A DNA stretch of 64,000 bases from Burkholderia sp. Ax-1724. GTDB lineage: Bacteria; Pseudomonadota; Gammaproteobacteria; Burkholderiales; Burkholderiaceae. The stretch spans positions 1 through 64,000 of the forward strand of contig NZ_VWWL01000018.1 of the NCBI RefSeq assembly GCF_011752995.1, read 5' to 3'. Both the position numbers and the translations under genes were made by a program. Every line of letters starts with the position of its first letter. The first letter of the stretch is position 1. The notes beneath the pieces were generated by a model. That model searched no databases, was not told the origin of the DNA, and saw only the letters and a list, made by a program, of their open reading frames with translations. Positions 8,801 to 19,807 of the stretch are shown here, one piece after another.

Positions 8801-9953
8801 CGAAGGCAAGGTGGCGAACGGCGGTCCGAAGAAGCTCGCGAAGGGCACGAAGATCGAGCGCGCATACCTCGAAGATCTGGACCACTACCACTGGTTCGAC
8901 ATCCGCCTCGCGGACGAAGAAGCAGCGGCCCAGCTCGAAGCGATCAAGAACTCGATCGAAGAGAAGCGTCACCAGTTCGACCTCGCGTTCGAAGAGAAGC
9001 GCAAGAAGCTCACGCAAGGCGACGAACTGCCGCCGGGCGTGCTGAAGATGGTCAAGGTGTATCTGGCGGTGAAGCGCCGCCTGCAGCCTGGCGACAAGAT
9101 GGCAGGCCGTCACGGTAACAAGGGTGTCGTGTCGAAGATCGTGCCGATCGAAGACATGCCGTACATGGCCGACGGCCGTCCGGCCGACGTCGTGCTGAAT
9201 CCCCTCGGCGTGCCGTCGCGGATGAACGTGGGTCAGGTTCTCGAAGTACATCTGGGTTGGGCCGCGAAGGGTCTCGGCTGGCGTATCGGCGAAATGCTGC
9301 AGCGTCAGGCGAAGATTGCCGAACTGCGCGAATTCCTGATCAAGATCTACAACGAGTCGGGCCGCGCCGAAGAGCTGGACAGCTTCAGCGACGACGAAAT
9401 CCTCGAGCTGGCGAAGAACCTGCGCGAAGGCGTGCCGTTCGCCACGCCGGTGTTCGACGGTGCGACGGAAGAAGAAATGTCGCGCGCGCTGGATCTGGCA
9501 TTCCCGGACGACATCGCACAGAACCTCGGCATGACGCCGTCGAAGAACCAGGTGCGTCTGTACGACGGCCGCACGGGCGAGATGTTCGAACGTACGGTGA
9601 CGGTCGGCTACATGCACTACCTGAAGCTGCACCACCTGGTCGACGACAAGATGCACGCGCGTTCCACGGGCCCGTACTCGCTCGTCACGCAGCAGCCGCT
9701 GGGTGGTAAGGCGCAATTCGGTGGCCAGCGTTTCGGTGAAATGGAAGTGTGGGCGCTCGAAGCGTACGGCGCATCCTACGTGCTGCAGGAAATGCTGACG
9801 GTGAAGTCGGACGACGTGACGGGCCGGACCAAGGTGTACGAAAACCTGGTCAAGGGCGATCACGTGATCGATGCCGGCATGCCTGAGTCGTTCAACGTGT
9901 TGGTGAAGGAAATCCGGTCGCTGGGTATCGACATCGACCTGGACCGGAACTAA
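5847..9953 (+). CDS. rpoB: DNA-directed RNA polymerase subunit beta
   Basis: RpoB forms one pincer of RNA polymerase and, with RpoC, the active centre. The 1368-residue length is usual for Burkholderiaceae. The rifampicin-resistance region (about 508-540) reads SSQLSQFMDQTN then THKRRVSALGPGGL, so the residues equivalent to E. coli Asp516, His526 and Ser531 are wild type. C-terminal motifs PGDKMAGRHGNKGVV and GGKAQFGGQRFGEMEVWALEA are present. GGAG precedes the ATG. rpoC follows after 21 bases. Confidence 0.99.
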   Translation: MQYSFTEKKRIRKSFAKRPIVHQVPFLLATQLESFSTFLQADTSSTQRKPEGLQAAFTSVFPIVSHNGFARLEFVSYMLSPPAFNIKECQQRGLTYCSALRAKVRLVLLDKESPSKPVVKEVKEQEVYMGEIPLMTPTGSFVINGTERVIVSQLHRSPGVFFEHDKGKTHSSGKLLFSARIIPYRGSWLDFEFDPKDVLYFRVDRRRKMPVTILLKAIGLTPEQILANFFVFDNFTLMPEGAQMEFVPERLRGEVARFDITDRDGNVIVQKDKRINAKHIRDLDNAKTKFISVPEDYLLGRVLAKNVVDGDTGEVIANANDEVTETVLEKLREAKIKDIQALYTNDLDQGPYISSTLRIDETADKMAARIAIYRMMRPGEPPTEEAVEALFNRLFYSEEAYDLSKVGRMKFNRRVGRDEIVGPMTLQDDDILATIKILVELRNGKGEVDDIDHLGNRRVRCVGELAENQFRAGLVRVERAVKERLGQAESENLMPHDLINSKPISSAIREFFGSSQLSQFMDQTNPLSEITHKRRVSALGPGGLTRERAGFEVRDVHPTHYGRVCPIETPEGPNIGLINSLALYAHLNEYGFLETPYRKVTDGKVTDQIDYLSAIEEGRYVIAQANAAVADDGTLTDELVSSREAGETLMVTPDRIQYMDVAPSQIVSVAASLIPFLEHDDANRALMGSNMQRQAVPCLRPEKPVVGTGIERTVAVDSGTTVQALRGGVVDYVDAGRIVIRVNDDEAVAGEVGVDIYNLIKYTRSNQNTNINQRPIVKMGDKVARGDVLADGASTDLGELALGQNMLIAFMPWNGYNFEDSILISEKVVADDRYTSIHIEELNVVARDTKLGPEEITRDISNLAEVQLGRLDESGIVYIGAEVEAGDVLVGKVTPKGETQLTPEEKLLRAIFGEKASDVKDTSLRVPSGMSGTVIDVQVFTREGIQRDKRAQQIIDDELKRYRLDLNDQLRIVEGDAFQRLARMLEGKVANGGPKKLAKGTKIERAYLEDLDHYHWFDIRLADEEAAAQLEAIKNSIEEKRHQFDLAFEEKRKKLTQGDELPPGVLKMVKVYLAVKRRLQPGDKMAGRHGNKGVVSKIVPIEDMPYMADGRPADVVLNPLGVPSRMNVGQVLEVHLGWAAKGLGWRIGEMLQRQAKIAELREFLIKIYNESGRAEELDSFSDDEILELAKNLREGVPFATPVFDGATEEEMSRALDLAFPDDIAQNLGMTPSKNQVRLYDGRTGEMFERTVTVGYMHYLKLHHLVDDKMHARSTGPYSLVTQQPLGGKAQFGGQRFGEMEVWALEAYGASYVLQEMLTVKSDDVTGRTKVYENLVKGDHVIDAGMPESFNVLVKEIRSLGIDIDLDRN

Positions 9954-9974
9954 TCGGACTACTGGAGAGAAGCG

Positions 9975-12900
9975 ATGAAAGCTTTGCTCGATCTATTCAA
10001 GCAAGTCCAACAACCTGAAGTTTTCGACGCGATCAAGATCGGTCTGGCCTCGCCGGACAAGATCCGTTCGTGGTCGTTCGGTGAAGTCAAGAAGCCGGAA
10101 ACCATCAACTACCGCACGTTCAAGCCGGAGCGCGATGGTCTGTTCTGCGCGAAGATTTTCGGTCCGATCAAGGACTACGAATGCCTTTGCGGCAAGTACA
10201 AGCGCCTGAAGCACCGCGGCGTGATCTGCGAGAAGTGCGGCGTCGAAGTGACGCTCGCGAAGGTGCGTCGCGAGCGGATGGGCCACATTGAGCTGGCCTC
10301 GCCGGTCGCGCACATCTGGTTCCTGAAGTCGCTGCCGTCGCGTCTGGGCATGGTGCTCGACATGACGCTGCGCGACATCGAGCGCGTGCTGTACTTCGAA
10401 GCATATGTGGTGATCGATCCAGGCATGACGCCGCTCAAAGCGCGCCAGATCATGACCGAAGAGGATTACTACAACAAGGTCGAGGAATACGGCGACGAAT
10501 TCCGTGCCGAAATGGGCGCGGAAGGTATTCGCGAACTGCTGCGCGCGATCAACATCGACGAGCAGGTCGAGCTGCTGCGCACGGAACTGCGCAACACCGG
10601 TTCCGAAGCGAAGATCAAGAAGTACGCGAAGCGCCTGAAGGTGCTCGAGGCATTCCAGCGTTCGGGCATCAAGCCGGACTGGATGGTTCTCGAAGTGCTG
10701 CCGGTGCTGCCGCCGGAACTGCGTCCGCTCGTGCCGCTCGACGGCGGCCGTTTCGCGACGTCGGACCTGAACGACCTGTATCGCCGCGTCATCAACCGTA
10801 ACAACCGGTTGAAGCGTCTGCTCGAGCTGAAGGCGCCTGAAATCATCGTCCGCAACGAAAAGCGGATGCTGCAGGAAGCCGTCGACTCGCTGCTCGACAA
10901 CGGCCGTCGCGGCAAGGCGATGACCGGCGCGAACAAGCGTCCGCTGAAGTCGCTCGCCGACATGATCAAGGGTAAGGGCGGTCGCTTCCGTCAGAACCTG
11001 CTCGGTAAGCGCGTCGACTACTCGGGCCGTTCGGTGATCGTGGTCGGCCCGACGCTGAAGCTGCACCAGTGCGGCCTGCCGAAGCTGATGGCGCTCGAAC
11101 TGTTCAAGCCGTTCATCTTCAACAAGCTCGAAGTGATGGGTGTCGCGACTACCATCAAGGCTGCGAAGAAGGAAGTCGAGAACCAGACGCCGGTCGTGTG
11201 GGACATCCTCGAAGAGGTGATCCGCGAACATCCGGTCATGCTGAACCGCGCGCCGACGCTGCACCGTCTCGGCATCCAGGCTTTCGAGCCGGTGCTGATC
11301 GAAGGTAAGGCAATCCAGCTGCACCCGCTCGTTTGCGCGGCATTCAACGCCGACTTCGACGGTGACCAGATGGCCGTTCACGTGCCGCTGTCGCTCGAAG
11401 CGCAGATGGAAGCGCGCACGCTGATGCTGGCGTCGAACAACGTGCTGTTCCCGGCCAACGGTGATCCGTCGATCGTGCCGTCGCAGGATATCGTGCTCGG
11501 CTTGTACTACGCGACGCGTGAAGCAGTGAACGGCAAGGGCGAAGGCCTGACGTTCACGGGCGTGTCGGAAGTGCTGCGCGCCTACGAGAACAAGGAAGTC
11601 GAGCTGGCCTCGCGCGTCAACGTGCGGATCACGGAAATGGTCCACAACGAAGACAAGTCGGAAGGCGCGCCGGCGTTCGTGCCGAAGGTCACGCTGTATG
11701 CGACCACGGTCGGCCGCTCGATCCTGTCGGAAATCCTGCCGCCGGGTCTGCCGTTCTCGGTGCTGAACAAGCCGCTGAAGAAGAAGGAAATCTCGCGTCT
11801 GATCAACACCGCGTTCCGCAAGTGCGGTCTGCGCGAGACGGTGATTTTCGCCGACCAGCTGATGCAGTCGGGCTTCCGCCTCGCAACTCGCGCCGGTATT
11901 TCGATCTGCGTCGACGACATGCTCGTGCCGCCGCAGAAGGAAACCATCGTCGGCGACGCTGCGAAGAAGGTGAAGGAATACGACCGTCAGTACATGTCGG
12001 GTCTCGTCACCGCGCAGGAACGCTACAACAACGTGGTCGACATCTGGTCGGCAACGTCGGAAGCGGTCGGCAAGGCGATGATGGAGCAGCTGTCGACGGA
12101 ACCGGTCACGGACCGCGACGGCAACGCAACGCGTCAGGAGTCGTTCAACTCCATCTACATGATGGCCGACTCGGGCGCGCGCGGTTCCGCGGTTCAGATC
12201 CGTCAGCTGGCCGGTATGCGCGGCCTGATGGCGAAGCCGGACGGCTCGATCATCGAGACGCCGATTACGGCGAACTTCCGCGAAGGTCTGAACGTGTTGC
12301 AGTACTTCATCTCGACCCACGGTGCTCGTAAGGGTCTGGCTGATACGGCACTGAAGACCGCGAACTCGGGTTACCTGACGCGCCGTCTGGTCGACGTGAC
12401 GCAGGATCTGGTCGTGGTCGAGAGCGATTGCGGCACGTCCAACGGCGTGGCGATGAAGGCGCTCGTGGAAGGCGGTGAAGTGGTCGAAGCGCTGCGTGAC
12501 CGTATTCTGGGTCGCGTCGCGGTGGCTGACGTCGTCAATCCGGAATCGCAGGAAACGCTGTTCGAAACGGGCACACTGCTCGACGAAGACGCGGTCGAGG
12601 AAATCGAACGCCTCGGCATCGACGAAGTGCGCGTGCGCACCCCGCTCACCTGCGAAACGCGCTACGGTCTGTGCGCGGCCTGCTACGGCCGCGACCTCGG
12701 CCGCGGCTCGTCGGTCAACGTCGGCGAAGCGGTCGGCGTGATCGCGGCGCAGTCGATCGGCGAACCGGGCACGCAGCTCACGATGCGTACGTTCCACATC
12801 GGTGGTGCGGCGTCGCGTGCGGCGGTGGCTTCGTCGGTCGAAGCGAAGTCGAACGGTACGGTGCGTTTCACGGCGACGATGCGTTACGTCACGAATGCGA

Positions 12901-14213
12901 AGGGCGAGCAGATCGTCATCTCGCGTTCGGGCGAGGCGATGATCACCGACGATCACGGCCGCGAGCGCGAGCGTCACAAGGTGCCGTACGGCGCCACGCT
13001 GCTGCAGCTCGACGGCGCGCAGATCAAGGCCGGCACGCAACTGGCGACGTGGGATCCGATGACGCGTCCGATCATCACCGAGTACGGTGGTACGGTGAAG
13101 TTCGAGAACGTCGAGGAAGGCGTGACCGTCGCGAAGCAGATCGACGACGTGACGGGTCTGTCCACGCTCGTCGTGATCGACGTGAAGCGTCGCGGTTCGC
13201 AGGCCTCGAAGACGGTGCGTCCGCAGGTCAAGCTGCTCGACGCGAACGGCGAGGAAGTGAAGATCCCGAACACCGAGCACTCGGTGCAGATCGGCTTCCA
13301 GGTCGGCGCGCTGATTACCGTGAAGGACGGTCAGCAGGTGCAGGTCGGTGAAGTGCTCGCACGTATCCCGACCGAATCGCAGAAGACGCGTGACATTACC
13401 GGCGGTCTGCCGCGTGTGGCGGAACTGTTCGAAGCACGTTCGCCGAAGGACGCGGGTATCCTGGCGGAAGTCACGGGTACGACGTCGTTCGGTAAGGACA
13501 CGAAGGGCAAGCAGCGTCTCGTTATCACGGACCTCGAGGGCAACCAGCACGAGTTCCTGATCGCGAAGGAAAAGCAGGTTCTGGTGCACGATGGTCAGGT
13601 CGTCAACAAGGGCGAAATGATCGTCGACGGACCGGCTGATCCGCACGACATCCTGCGTCTGCAGGGCGTCGAGGCGCTGTCGCGCTACATCGTGGACGAA
13701 GTGCAGGACGTGTACCGTCTGCAGGGCGTGAAGATCAACGACAAGCACATCGAAGTGATCGTGCGTCAGATGCTGCGCCGCGTGCAGATCGTCGACAACG
13801 GCGATACGCGTTTCATCCCGGGCGAACAGGTCGAGCGGTCGGACATGCTCGACGAGAACGACCGCATGATCGCGGAAGACAAGCGTCCGGCGACGTACGA
13901 AAACGTGCTGCTCGGTATCACGAAGGCGTCGCTGTCGACCGATTCGTTCATCTCTGCGGCGTCGTTCCAGGAAACGACCCGCGTGCTGACCGAAGCGGCG
14001 ATCATGGGCAAGCGCGACGATCTGCGTGGCCTGAAGGAAAACGTGATCGTCGGCCGTCTGATTCCGGCCGGTACGGGTCTCGCGTTCCACAAGGCGCGCA
14101 AGAGCAAGGAACTGGCCGACCGCGAGCGTTTCGATCAGATCGCAGCGGAAGAGTCGTTCGAATTCGGTACGCCGGAAGCGCCGGCTGCCGAACAGCAGCA
14201 CACGGGCGAGTAA
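9975..14213 (+). CDS. rpoC: DNA-directed RNA polymerase subunit beta'
   Basis: RpoC carries the catalytic Mg site of RNA polymerase. The 1412-residue product is complete. The N-terminal zinc site (CLCGKY...CEKCGVEV, about 71-91), the catalytic loop NADFDGDQMAVH (about 458-469), and the second zinc cluster (CETRYGLCAACYGRDL, about 893-908, with an earlier Cys in DCGTS) are intact. GGAG precedes the ATG. It is coupled to rpoB and followed by a strong terminator 40 bases after the stop. Confidence 0.99.
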   Translation: MKALLDLFKQVQQPEVFDAIKIGLASPDKIRSWSFGEVKKPETINYRTFKPERDGLFCAKIFGPIKDYECLCGKYKRLKHRGVICEKCGVEVTLAKVRRERMGHIELASPVAHIWFLKSLPSRLGMVLDMTLRDIERVLYFEAYVVIDPGMTPLKARQIMTEEDYYNKVEEYGDEFRAEMGAEGIRELLRAINIDEQVELLRTELRNTGSEAKIKKYAKRLKVLEAFQRSGIKPDWMVLEVLPVLPPELRPLVPLDGGRFATSDLNDLYRRVINRNNRLKRLLELKAPEIIVRNEKRMLQEAVDSLLDNGRRGKAMTGANKRPLKSLADMIKGKGGRFRQNLLGKRVDYSGRSVIVVGPTLKLHQCGLPKLMALELFKPFIFNKLEVMGVATTIKAAKKEVENQTPVVWDILEEVIREHPVMLNRAPTLHRLGIQAFEPVLIEGKAIQLHPLVCAAFNADFDGDQMAVHVPLSLEAQMEARTLMLASNNVLFPANGDPSIVPSQDIVLGLYYATREAVNGKGEGLTFTGVSEVLRAYENKEVELASRVNVRITEMVHNEDKSEGAPAFVPKVTLYATTVGRSILSEILPPGLPFSVLNKPLKKKEISRLINTAFRKCGLRETVIFADQLMQSGFRLATRAGISICVDDMLVPPQKETIVGDAAKKVKEYDRQYMSGLVTAQERYNNVVDIWSATSEAVGKAMMEQLSTEPVTDRDGNATRQESFNSIYMMADSGARGSAVQIRQLAGMRGLMAKPDGSIIETPITANFREGLNVLQYFISTHGARKGLADTALKTANSGYLTRRLVDVTQDLVVVESDCGTSNGVAMKALVEGGEVVEALRDRILGRVAVADVVNPESQETLFETGTLLDEDAVEEIERLGIDEVRVRTPLTCETRYGLCAACYGRDLGRGSSVNVGEAVGVIAAQSIGEPGTQLTMRTFHIGGAASRAAVASSVEAKSNGTVRFTATMRYVTNAKGEQIVISRSGEAMITDDHGRERERHKVPYGATLLQLDGAQIKAGTQLATWDPMTRPIITEYGGTVKFENVEEGVTVAKQIDDVTGLSTLVVIDVKRRGSQASKTVRPQVKLLDANGEEVKIPNTEHSVQIGFQVGALITVKDGQQVQVGEVLARIPTESQKTRDITGGLPRVAELFEARSPKDAGILAEVTGTTSFGKDTKGKQRLVITDLEGNQHEFLIAKEKQVLVHDGQVVNKGEMIVDGPADPHDILRLQGVEALSRYIVDEVQDVYRLQGVKINDKHIEVIVRQMLRRVQIVDNGDTRFIPGEQVERSDMLDENDRMIAEDKRPATYENVLLGITKASLSTDSFISAASFQETTRVLTEAAIMGKRDDLRGLKENVIVGRLIPAGTGLAFHKARKSKELADRERFDQIAAEESFEFGTPEAPAAEQQHTGE

Positions 14214-14252
14214 GTGCGGGCGGCGTAAGCCGCCACGCTTGACAAGCCACGC

Positions 14253-14285
14253 AAGCCGCCCAGTTTCGACTGGGCGGCTTTTTTT
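14253..14285 (+). terminator. rpoBC operon terminator
   Basis: A perfect 12-bp stem (AAGCCGCCCAGT / ACTGGGCGGCTT) is closed by a TTCG tetraloop and followed by further T residues. It is a textbook intrinsic terminator and marks the end of the rpoBC transcription unit. Confidence 0.95.
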
Positions 14286-14424
14286 ATGTTTTTGCGGATG
14301 CCATTGGCGTCATGCGCCGGCGCGAGCCTAGGCCGGATGGCTAAGGTTGTCGTAAAGCGCGGGCGCAGCACGCATGCGTTGGTAAAATTCGTGTCATCTG
14401 CCTTTGGCCGCCTCTCTCAAATTC

Positions 14425-16272
<1,848 letters not shown>

Positions 16273-16325
16273 CCGGTACGCGATCGTTTGGATTGATCAA
16301 CAGGGGTGCGAAACATCGCAAGCTG

Positions 16326-16355
16326 TTGACTTCCTTAGTATTTTCGGAATATTAT
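16326..16355 (+). promoter_or_regulatory. promoter of the rpsL-rpsG-fusA-tuf (str) operon
   Basis: TTGACT (16326-16331) is separated by 18 bp from TATTAT (16350-16355). The sequence just after the -10, GCTAGG, is the same as that after the rplC promoter -10, which suggests a shared discriminator. The first gene, rpsL, starts about 130 bases later. No competing promoter is seen in the 221-base gap after recQ. Confidence 0.75.
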
Positions 16356-16493
16356 GCTAGGTTCCGGTTCTTGGGGTGTCTGCGCTCGGCTTCAATTTGT
16401 GCGCAGTCAGGCCATCCGGAAGTTCGATGCGCAGGCGTTTCCGCTTTGCCCGGAAACAGATGCGTCGATTTTGTTCAATTTCAGGAATAAACA

Positions 16494-16874
16494 ATGCCAA
16501 CCATCAATCAACTGGTTCGCAAAGGCCGCACGTCGGAAACGACGAAAAGCAAGAGCCCGGCCTTGCAGGACTGCCCCCAGCGTCGCGGCGTGTGCACCCG
16601 TGTGTACACGACGACGCCGAAGAAGCCGAACTCGGCACTCCGTAAGGTCGCCAAGGTTCGTCTGACGAACGGCTTCGAAGTCATTTCGTACATCGGTGGT
16701 GAAGGCCACAACCTGCAGGAACACTCGGTCGTGCTGATTCGCGGCGGCCGTGTGAAGGACTTGCCGGGTGTGCGTTACCACATGGTTCGCGGCTCGCTGG
16801 ATACCCAGGGTGTCAAGGATCGTAAGCAGGCTCGCTCGAAGTACGGCGCGAAGCGTGCCAAGGCTGGCAAGTAA
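16494..16874 (+). CDS. rpsL: 30S ribosomal protein S12
   Basis: S12 lies at the decoding centre and governs accuracy. The 126-residue protein is slightly longer than the 124-residue E. coli form. The two loops where streptomycin-resistance mutations arise, [11 protein letters not shown] (about 40-50) and [13 protein letters not shown] (about 83-95), are wild type, so this copy should confer sensitivity. It is the first gene of the str operon, and a 180-base structured gap precedes rpsG. Confidence 0.99.
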
Positions 16875-17054
16875 TTAGCCGGTCACTCGTAGTTTCAGGT
16901 CGCCTGTCATGGCGGTAATAGCGATGGTGCCGGAATTGCCGGCGCTATCGAGTAAGTGGTCACCCGACCAGGCTGGTAAGTCTTAGGGATGAATCGGGTT
17001 AGTTGGTGGCCGCGGAGCTGAAATAGCTCCAACTGAAAAGGTAAAGGAAGAAAC
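16875..17054 (+). promoter_or_regulatory. rpsL-rpsG intercistronic region, candidate S7 translational control site
   Basis: The 180-base gap contains a fully paired 11-bp stem (GATGGTGCCGG / CCGGCGCTATC with G-U pairs, loop AATTG, 16923-16949). In E. coli the rpsL-rpsG gap is the binding site through which S7 represses its own translation. The position and the strong hairpin suggest a similar element. The precise S7 recognition bases were not established. Confidence 0.5.
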
Positions 17055-17525
17055 ATGCCGCGTCGTCGCGAAGTCCCCAAGCGGGAAGTGTTGCCGGATC
17101 CGAAATTCGGTAACGTAGATGTAGCAAAATTCATGAACGTGCTGATGCTCTCCGGCAAGAAGTCGGTTGCCGAGCGTATCGTGTACGGCGCTTTCGAACA
17201 GATCCAGACCAAGGGTGGCAAGGACCCGCTGGAAGTGTTCACGGTGGCGCTCAACAACGTCAAGCCGGTGGTCGAAGTGAAGAGCCGCCGCGTTGGTGGT
17301 GCGAACTATCAGGTTCCGGTCGAAGTGCGTCCGTCGCGTCGTATGGCATTGGCGATGCGTTGGCTGCGTGAAGCCGCGAAGAAGCGCAGCGAGAAGTCGA
17401 TGGCCCTGCGGCTGGCAGGTGAACTCTCCGAAGCGGCTGAAGGCCGCGGCGGCGCGATGAAGAAGCGCGACGAAGTTCACCGGATGGCAGAAGCCAACAA
17501 GGCGTTCTCGCACTTCCGTTTCTAA
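17055..17525 (+). CDS. rpsG: 30S ribosomal protein S7
   Basis: S7 starts assembly of the 30S head and contacts the mRNA exit and E site. The 156-residue protein begins PRRREVPKREVLPDPKFG, the standard family start, and contains the beta-hairpin region GGANYQVPVEVRPSRR (about 82-97). AGGAAG lies close upstream. It is the second gene of the str operon, 180 bases after rpsL. Confidence 0.98.
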   Translation: MPRRREVPKREVLPDPKFGNVDVAKFMNVLMLSGKKSVAERIVYGAFEQIQTKGGKDPLEVFTVALNNVKPVVEVKSRRVGGANYQVPVEVRPSRRMALAMRWLREAAKKRSEKSMALRLAGELSEAAEGRGGAMKKRDEVHRMAEANKAFSHFRF

Positions 17526-17566
17526 GCTTCCCGGTTCCGGGTTTAGCGAAAAACGGAAAGAAATTC

Positions 17567-17601
17567 CGGGCGGGTGCGCTTCCAGAGCGCCTCGCCCGTT
17601 T
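17567..17601 (+). terminator. rpsG-fusA hairpin, possible attenuator
   Basis: A two-part GC-rich stem (CGGGCG / CGCCCG outer, GCGCT / AGCGC inner) is followed by a short T run. It lies in the 131-base gap between rpsG and fusA. It is probably a partial terminator or an mRNA-stability element rather than a full stop, since fusA and tuf belong to the same classical operon. Confidence 0.4.
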
Positions 17602-17656
17602 GTGTTACAGCGCGATGGGTATTTCTCGCATCGCGTCATCCCAATAGAGGATCAAA

Positions 17657-19759
17657 GTGGCTCGCAAGACACCTATCGAGCGCTACCGTAACATCGGTAT
17701 CAGCGCTCACATCGACGCCGGCAAAACGACGACGACCGAGCGCATTCTGTTCTACACCGGCGTGAACCACAAGATTGGTGAAGTTCACGACGGCGCTGCC
17801 ACCATGGACTGGATGGAGCAGGAGCAGGAACGCGGCATCACGATTACTTCCGCTGCTACCACGGCATTCTGGAAGGGCATGGCGGGCGACCGCGCCGAGC
17901 ACCGCATCAACATTATCGACACCCCGGGCCACGTCGACTTCACGATTGAAGTCGAGCGCTCGATGCGCGTGCTCGACGGTGCCTGCATGGTGTACTGCGC
18001 CGTGGGTGGCGTGCAGCCCCAGTCGGAAACCGTGTGGCGTCAGGCTAACAAGTACAAGGTGCCCCGTCTCGCGTTCATCAACAAGATGGACCGTACCGGC
18101 GCGAACTTCTTCAAGGTCTACGACCAGCTCAAGCTGCGTTTGAAGGCGAATCCGGTTCCGGTCGTCGTGCCTATCGGCGCGGAAGAAAACTTCACGGGTG
18201 TCGTCGACCTGATGAAGATGAAGGCGATCATTTGGGACGACGCATCCCAGGGTACCAAGTTCTCGTACGAAGACATCCCGGCAGAACTCGTCGACACGTG
18301 CAACGAATGGCGTGAAAAGATGGTCGAAGCCGCGGCTGAAGCCAGCGAAGACATGATGAACAAGTACCTCGAGTCGGGCGAGCTGACCGAGGAAGAAATC
18401 ATCAAGGGTCTGCGCGACCGTACGATCGCTTGCGAAATCCAGCCGATGCTGTGCGGCACCGCGTTCAAGAACAAGGGCGTGCAGCGCATGCTGGACGCCG
18501 TGCTCGACTTCCTGCCGTCGCCGATCGACATCCCGCCGGTTACCGGCGAGCTGGAAAACGGTGAAAGGGGCGAGCGCCGCGCAGCCGACGACGAAAAGTT
18601 CTCGGCACTGGCATTCAAGATCATGACCGACCCGTTCGTCGGCCAACTGATCTTCTTCCGTGTGTACTCTGGCGTGGTGAATTCTGGCGACACGCTGCTG
18701 AACGCGACCAAGGACAAGAAGGAACGTCTGGGCCGTATTTTGCAGATGCACGCGAATCAGCGCGAAGAAATCAAGGAAGTGCGAGCAGGCGACATCGCTG
18801 CTGCGGTTGGCCTGAAGGATGCGACCACCGGCGACACGCTGTGCGATCCGACGAGCCCGATCGTGCTCGAGCGCATGATTTTCCCGGAACCGGTGATTTC
18901 GCAGGCTGTTGAGCCGAAGACGAAGCCGGACCAGGAAAAGATGGGGCTGGCGCTGAACCGTCTGGCGCAGGAAGATCCGTCGTTCCGCGTTCAAACGGAC
19001 GAGGAATCGGGTCAAACCATTATTTCGGGTATGGGTGAGCTCCACCTGGAAATTCTGGTCGACCGGATGAAGCGTGAGTTCGGCGTCGAAGCAACGGTTG
19101 GCAAGCCGCAAGTGGCTTACCGCGAAACTATTCGCGGCAAGGCGGAAGACGTTGACGGCAAGTTCGTCAAGCAGTCGGGTGGTCGCGGCCAGTACGGTCA
19201 CGCGGTCATCACGCTCGAGCCGAACGAGCAAGGCAAGGGCTACGAGTTCCTGGACGAGATCAAGGGCGGCGTGATTCCGCGTGAATACATCCCGGCAGTC
19301 GACAAGGGTATCCAGGAAACGCTGAAGGCCGGCGTGCTGGCTGGCTTCCCGGTCGTTGACGTGAAGGTTCACCTGACGTTCGGTTCGTACCACGACGTCG
19401 ACTCGAACGAAAATGCGTTCCGCATGGCTGGTTCGATGGCGTTCAAGGAAGCGATGCGCAAGGCTCAGCCGGTCATCCTCGAACCGATGATGGCAGTCGA
19501 AGTCGAAACGCCGGAAGACTACATGGGCAACGTGATGGGCGATCTGTCGGGCCGTCGCGGTATCGTCCAGGGCATGGACGACATGGTTGGCGGCGGCAAG
19601 ATCGTTCGCGCCGAAGTGCCGCTGTCGGAAATGTTCGGCTACTCGACGTCGCTGCGTTCGCTGACCCAGGGGCGTGCAACGTACACGATGGAATTCAAGC
19701 ACTATGCTGAAGCTCCGCGTAACGTGTCCGAAGCGATCATCAACGCGAAGTCGAAGTAA
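17657..19759 (+). CDS. fusA: elongation factor G
   Basis: EF-G is the GTPase driving ribosomal translocation and, with RRF, ribosome recycling. The 700-residue protein has G1 AHIDAGKTTTTERIL (about 17-31), G3 DTPGHVDF and G4 NKMD, followed by the usual domains II-V. I use the GTG at 17657 because AGAGG lies at 17646-17650 and the protein then begins ARKTPIERYRNIG as expected. A second tuf gene follows 48 bases downstream. Confidence 0.98.
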   Translation: MARKTPIERYRNIGISAHIDAGKTTTTERILFYTGVNHKIGEVHDGAATMDWMEQEQERGITITSAATTAFWKGMAGDRAEHRINIIDTPGHVDFTIEVERSMRVLDGACMVYCAVGGVQPQSETVWRQANKYKVPRLAFINKMDRTGANFFKVYDQLKLRLKANPVPVVVPIGAEENFTGVVDLMKMKAIIWDDASQGTKFSYEDIPAELVDTCNEWREKMVEAAAEASEDMMNKYLESGELTEEEIIKGLRDRTIACEIQPMLCGTAFKNKGVQRMLDAVLDFLPSPIDIPPVTGELENGERGERRAADDEKFSALAFKIMTDPFVGQLIFFRVYSGVVNSGDTLLNATKDKKERLGRILQMHANQREEIKEVRAGDIAAAVGLKDATTGDTLCDPTSPIVLERMIFPEPVISQAVEPKTKPDQEKMGLALNRLAQEDPSFRVQTDEESGQTIISGMGELHLEILVDRMKREFGVEATVGKPQVAYRETIRGKAEDVDGKFVKQSGGRGQYGHAVITLEPNEQGKGYEFLDEIKGGVIPREYIPAVDKGIQETLKAGVLAGFPVVDVKVHLTFGSYHDVDSNENAFRMAGSMAFKEAMRKAQPVILEPMMAVEVETPEDYMGNVMGDLSGRRGIVQGMDDMVGGGKIVRAEVPLSEMFGYSTSLRSLTQGRATYTMEFKHYAEAPRNVSEAIINAKSK

Positions 19760-19807
19760 GCGCGCGGTAAAGTCATTCAACGATTAACTTTTTGAAAGAA
19801 GAGAAAC

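Noticed and set aside
5946..14201. Very long open frames on the minus strand across rpoB and rpoC (over 1300 codons each)
   Set aside because: They mirror the codon pattern of the GC-rich genes on the other strand, are rich in His, Arg and Val, have no ribosome-binding sites and resemble no protein family.
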